Source: Spodoptera frugiperda (Eukaryota > Arthropoda > Insecta > Lepidoptera > Noctuidae). Taken from it: DNA of 64,000 nucleotides. The first letter of the stretch is position 1. The number at the start of each line of letters is the position of its first letter. Below, one piece after another: positions 59,801-64,000 of this stretch. The notes beneath the pieces were generated by a model. The model was not told the DNA's origin and ran no database searches. It saw only the letters and a program-made list of their open reading frames with translations. Both the position numbers and the translations under genes were made by a program. The stretch is taken from the NCBI RefSeq assembly GCF_023101765.2, contig NC_064217.1, positions 1,240,001 to 1,304,000 of the forward strand. The letters run 5' to 3'.

Positions 59801-62800
59801 TGGCAACATCTCTTTGAAAATATTCTCTCCAGTACATTTTTGTTCGGATTCTCTCTTAGAAAAATATTGTAACGTTTTGTTCTCATATTTTTATGTGAAC
59901 GCTGATGGGAGTATGTAGATTGAAATGTAATTTTCCAAGTTAAGATTATGTGTTACATCACCTCAATCTTCATGTTTTTACGGGGTAATATTCAATGGAT
60001 TTTCTATAGGAATCTAGGGACAGACATAAGTTTAAAACAAAGTGCATTTCATTATTATGCTTTTTGGCTTACTCACGTAATTATTTGATGTGGAACTCGA
60101 CTAGTTTCAAGCCATGCTAGAGGCTTATATTCATGAGCAGCATTCCGCGACACACGCCGCGGCGACTGTCGCGCTGCTACTGGCTAATACTAATGCTAAA
60201 ACATAATAATTAATTTAGTATGTCTAACGAAAGTTATAATATAAACAAAGTGCATTTAACTTGAGAATCAGATTTGAATATTGATTTTGAAATACAAAAC
60301 ACGTTTTATAAAGGATACATGATTATAGAAACGAGAATAAGTAACCAAAGACAAAGGGCTAATAGGGCCGGATCGTCTTCTGTGTCTATATAAGATATGG
60401 TAGGAAAGCATAACAAATGTACATTTAAAAAACAAAATATATCGTAAACAAAAAAAGAAGAGTTAATACTCCACGCCTCTGGATCTACATACCTTCTACA
60501 CTTAAATAGGGATGTGGTTATACTAATATCGATGTTAAAAAAATTAAAGACCAACAATTTGTATCTTATATCGTTTTCCCCTGGTCACTTTTTTCACCAA
60601 ATCCGATTGAATGTAGATTTTACTGTCTACTATACCTATATAAATTGTCGAAAAATAAGTAACACTCATCTAGTTTTGACGAATGACGAATGATTCAGGT
60701 TTCTTTTTATACAAAATATAAAATCAAAGTAGGGATTACTGTTTACAATGTTGCTTCTACGTAGTTAGCATTAAGGGCACTTTGAAGTTCTCAACTCATT
60801 TAAGATGCGCAAACAATATCAAATGTAAACAACCTTAATATTTTTAGTACTCAACTTTAATATTACACAAGAGAAATATAAGCCTGTAAGACTACACAGA
60901 ACAATTTAACTCGGAAAAGTTATCAGCACAGTTTTGCTGTATAGGAACTTTGAAACTGTCAATTTCCTTTCGTCTGGGCCACTATCGTAACAATAAAATT
61001 TTATTGACTCACTATCACCGTCGATAAATATTGATAGTCGAACTATTATCATGAATTTATCGATACATATCAACAGCACTACTCATAACTTGGAGTTAAG
61101 GTCGAATCTCAAACAAAACGCGACGCTGAATTGCCGGCAAATATGAGCTCGAACTTAGGTGGGCACCGAAATTAGATTTACGAGTTCGAGAATTTTCGGA
61201 ACTCGCCGGATCAGTACCAAACCTCCTGCCAGGGTACGCATTATCATATAAATGCGGAGTTGACGGAAAAATATTGCCGAGGTGTGCCGTGGCTCCACCT
61301 GTAGTCAGTTGAGTAAAATAGAAACGTGAGCCAAATAATACGGTGTTTAGGTGTAGCAACCGAGTGATTCGGTTAACTGTACTGCATGAATGTTTTATTT
61401 GCGGAACGTTGCCTCGGAAATGAGCCGTGATCATCTTTGTTTACACTTAATTCCTTTCCTTTTTGATATCTCGATGGTTGTTTTATGTAAAAAATATCTA
61501 TTAGGCGCCGAAAGGTTTCATTTTAAGCTTTTATGTTGAGAAAATGTTGTTACATACACGTGCTCCATTATACGTAATATTTTTGCGTTTCATCTTTGCA
61601 TATGTATCTTGTTTTATCGCTTCGTCATAAAACATACCATTTATCGTTGTAGAGGTACGTGCAAATAATGAAAATTGCATGACTCATGTCTGCGCCCCCC
61701 TGCAATGTGGGTAAAAATTAAATATATCTTTGTGGATTAGCCATCGGAAATAATAAAGACAAAACTTTCCATTGGGGGAATACAAAAAGGGTCATACATT
61801 ATTTAAAATGTCTTAACCGCGGTTTTTGTATCAATAAAAACAAAACTTTGAATTCACTTTCTGCGGTACAGAGGATTAATGGTATCGCCAAAATAGTTTG
61901 TGCAGAATAGTTTTTTATTAAACCCCTGACCGAATCTTGGCAATGAGCCGAAAAGAGTACAATAAAATCTTGTACTTTATTGTGACTTGTCAAGGTTTAA
62001 TATAAATGCGCATTTAAGTTGCCTTTTATTCCAAAAAGAGAATTTACTATCGTCAAATAATTCTTAATTGCTATTGTAAAATTTATTAACACAATTTTCT
62101 CTTTTCTTTTGTTCAACTTTTTCGCGATTACTGCACTTAACCTGATGTAATACCTCCACGTTATAGGTACTACGCCTACCACATATTGACTCGACCATCA
62201 AGCAAGCACTGCACGTACCAAACCTACGTTTTTTCCCATAAAAACAAACTGTTTGACACTAAAGTTTGCCATCACAAAATTTCATTGCACCTCTCATATT
62301 TCCTATTATTATTTTTTGGTTCCGTAACCGTAACATATAAAGGCCAAAAGGGATCTCTTTATACCAATTGTTTCGTCATAGCCTCATAATAAAAACCTTT
62401 ACGGAGTTGGGGATTAATGCGGGATAGTTTCGGGGGATATTGCAAGGGGGGCGAATCCCCAAGGATTGCGAGGTGGGTACCTAATAGTATTTATAATGCC
62501 CGGCGTGTGGGATTAGGCAAGTACGTGAGGTTACCACCGACCTTGTTAGCAGAATGTGTTTATGTTGGCGAACCTATTCGGTTTTAAATGCCTTTTCTGG
62601 TTTCAATGTTAGTGTAGGGTCTTTATTAGTCTTAACTGTTATGCTCCGGTCTTGTTACAGAGGTCAGTGAGGGTAATTTTTGGTATAATTGCATTTTAAG
62701 GTAGTTTATATCTTCTAAGTTTGAATTTATTAGTGAGCTATTTTAGCCAAACAGCTGTTTACTAATTTAATGATATTTTGGCAATAAAATAGCGTCAAGA

Positions 62801-64000
62801 CTGATCAGATACATTTATTTCTTAGTACGTTACCTAACCAAATAAAAAAAAACACTATCTTTACTCTACCCGAACACCATTTCGCTAAGTCAACAACACA
62901 GTAACATAAAGCAAAATAAACAATAACACACAACAAAAAAAAGGCATTTCAACCCAACTGTCTCTTCCACGCTCACACAATGCGAACTTTCCAAATTTTA
63001 TTACAAACGACCACCTGAATAATGCGTTTTATATCACGTACATGAATAAAACTAAGTTTCCTAACATGGTGAAATGAAATTCACTAAGTTACGATTCAAA
63101 TTGGCCAGCCGTATGCTAGTTTCTGAACTTTTAGCTCGCAAAAGGGATCATATCTAACATAATAATAGCGTATAGTTTGCGCCGCAGTTGCTGTAGAGTG
63201 TGGCACAATTTTATTTTGTAAAGGTTCTCTGTAAAATAGAAAATGATTTTTGTTTCTGCTTTTTAGTGAGTTGGTGTGTATTTGTGAGTTTTCTAATATT
63301 AAGCTGTGCTTGTGATTTTGCAGTTGTTACATCACTATAATAGTAAGTTGGTTGTGTCCCAACACTATTCCATGATGGCGGAACTGTTATACTTGGGTGT
63401 GCAGACGGTCACTCCATGTTTAATAAATTAAAAATCACAATATACAAGCATAATATAAAAATATGGATTTTATTCTATATCTCAATAGCAGTAGGGTTTT
63501 GTTTAGTTTACTTCAGATTTACCTACACGTTAACATTAGGAACAGAAAACAATATGAGTACACTTACCATTTTGATTACCACTTTAGTTAAAACACAATC
63601 ATGATGTTTGCTATAACTACCAAAAGAAGGTAAATTATTCAACATCGGTCATTCGAGAGTTATAACAAAAAATCACAGTAGCTTAACGTTATTACCAGAA
63701 ATGACAGATAAACCCAAATGGTTGACAATCACAGCATAATACCACCTAACATCACAACCTCCTTTTCCAACCTCATTTGACCAAATGGATCGTTGAATAC
63801 TGAACGCTGATGGTCAACGTGCCATACACGGCTATAAGAATACCATAAGTGCTATAATAGCCTGCATTATTATCCTGTTTGCAAGGGAAGGAATGGGAAC
63901 GTTTCCGGGATGCACGTAGCGTAAAACAAGCCTTAACGGCGTTTGATGATGCTCATGATATGACGGAAAGTATTTTCCAAGCTATTTGTATTAAGCGCCG
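56890..64000. other. Unassigned final 7 kb
   Basis: No repeat that recurs in the window and no gene was recognised. Reading frames at 57118-57411 (97 codons, plus) and 61096-61434 (112 codons, minus) lack splice, start or domain support. CpG-bearing patches stand out at about 59345-59440, 60140-60180 (CCGCGACACACGCCGCGGCG), 61090-61240 and 62400-62530. A CATATAAATG at 61245-61254 lies in one of these. Minus-strand TGACTTTGA-type sequence lies near 59210. Confidence 0.35.

Noticed and set aside
61096..61434. 112-codon minus-strand reading frame over a CpG-bearing patch
   Set aside because: The local G+C rise lowers stop-codon frequency and explains the length. No homology is recognised and the TATA-like site nearby is on the other strand.
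1..64000. CRISPR arrays, operons, ribosome binding sites and other bacterial features
   Set aside because: Sequence character and repeats are those of an insect nuclear genome. No regularly spaced direct repeats and no bacterial gene layout are present.

Overview
This window looks like nuclear DNA of a moth, most likely a noctuid-type lepidopteran. The sequence is strongly AT-rich. It has no long open reading frame on either strand, and short interspersed repeats typical of Lepidoptera occur throughout. The longest stop-free reading frames (about 90 to 118 codons) are what chance gives in 64 kb of such sequence. The window is best read as the inside of one very large intron or as an intergenic desert. 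The species call comes from recognising repeats, not from a gene.

Layout. From 1 to about 20 kb there are scattered repeats: a SINE with a poly-A tail (SINE-A: 0.9, 4.4, 12.7 and 13.9 kb), a tRNA-headed SINE (SINE-B: 0.3 and 19.8 kb) and a small hairpin MITE (8.4 and 18.8 kb). From 20 to 27 kb there is a GACGT/GATGGCG-rich patch near 21.9-22.1 kb and several SINE or LINE tails. The 27.4-29.0 kb interval is the most gene-like: a possible terminal coding exon on the minus strand (27491-27734), a textbook acceptor fused to a donor on the plus strand (CAG|GTAAGT at 28137/28138), and a 150-bp island of 73% G+C (28851-29000). From 31 to 44 kb come the third hairpin MITE, a (CT)41 microsatellite, a SINE-A nested in a 91-bp TTAA-ended element with a perfect 15-bp target duplication, a second uninterrupted copy of that element, and abutting SINE and Helitron-like copies. 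From 44 to 56 kb there are further Helitron-like, LINE-tail and SINE fragments and two inverted arms rich in CGTAGC. Near 56.6 kb is a possible first coding exon on the minus strand. From 57 to 64 kb little can be named.

No gene is established. The three CDS entries are candidate exons of low confidence, and no protein family was recognised in any of them. The strongest single signal is the CAG|GTAAGT site. It is either a recursive-splicing (ratchet) site of a giant plus-strand intron or the start of a short alternative terminal exon, since an in-frame stop, an AATAAA and a GU-rich tract follow it. Names such as SINE-A or MITE-TA are labels used only here, and all boundaries were set by eye from copies compared within the window.
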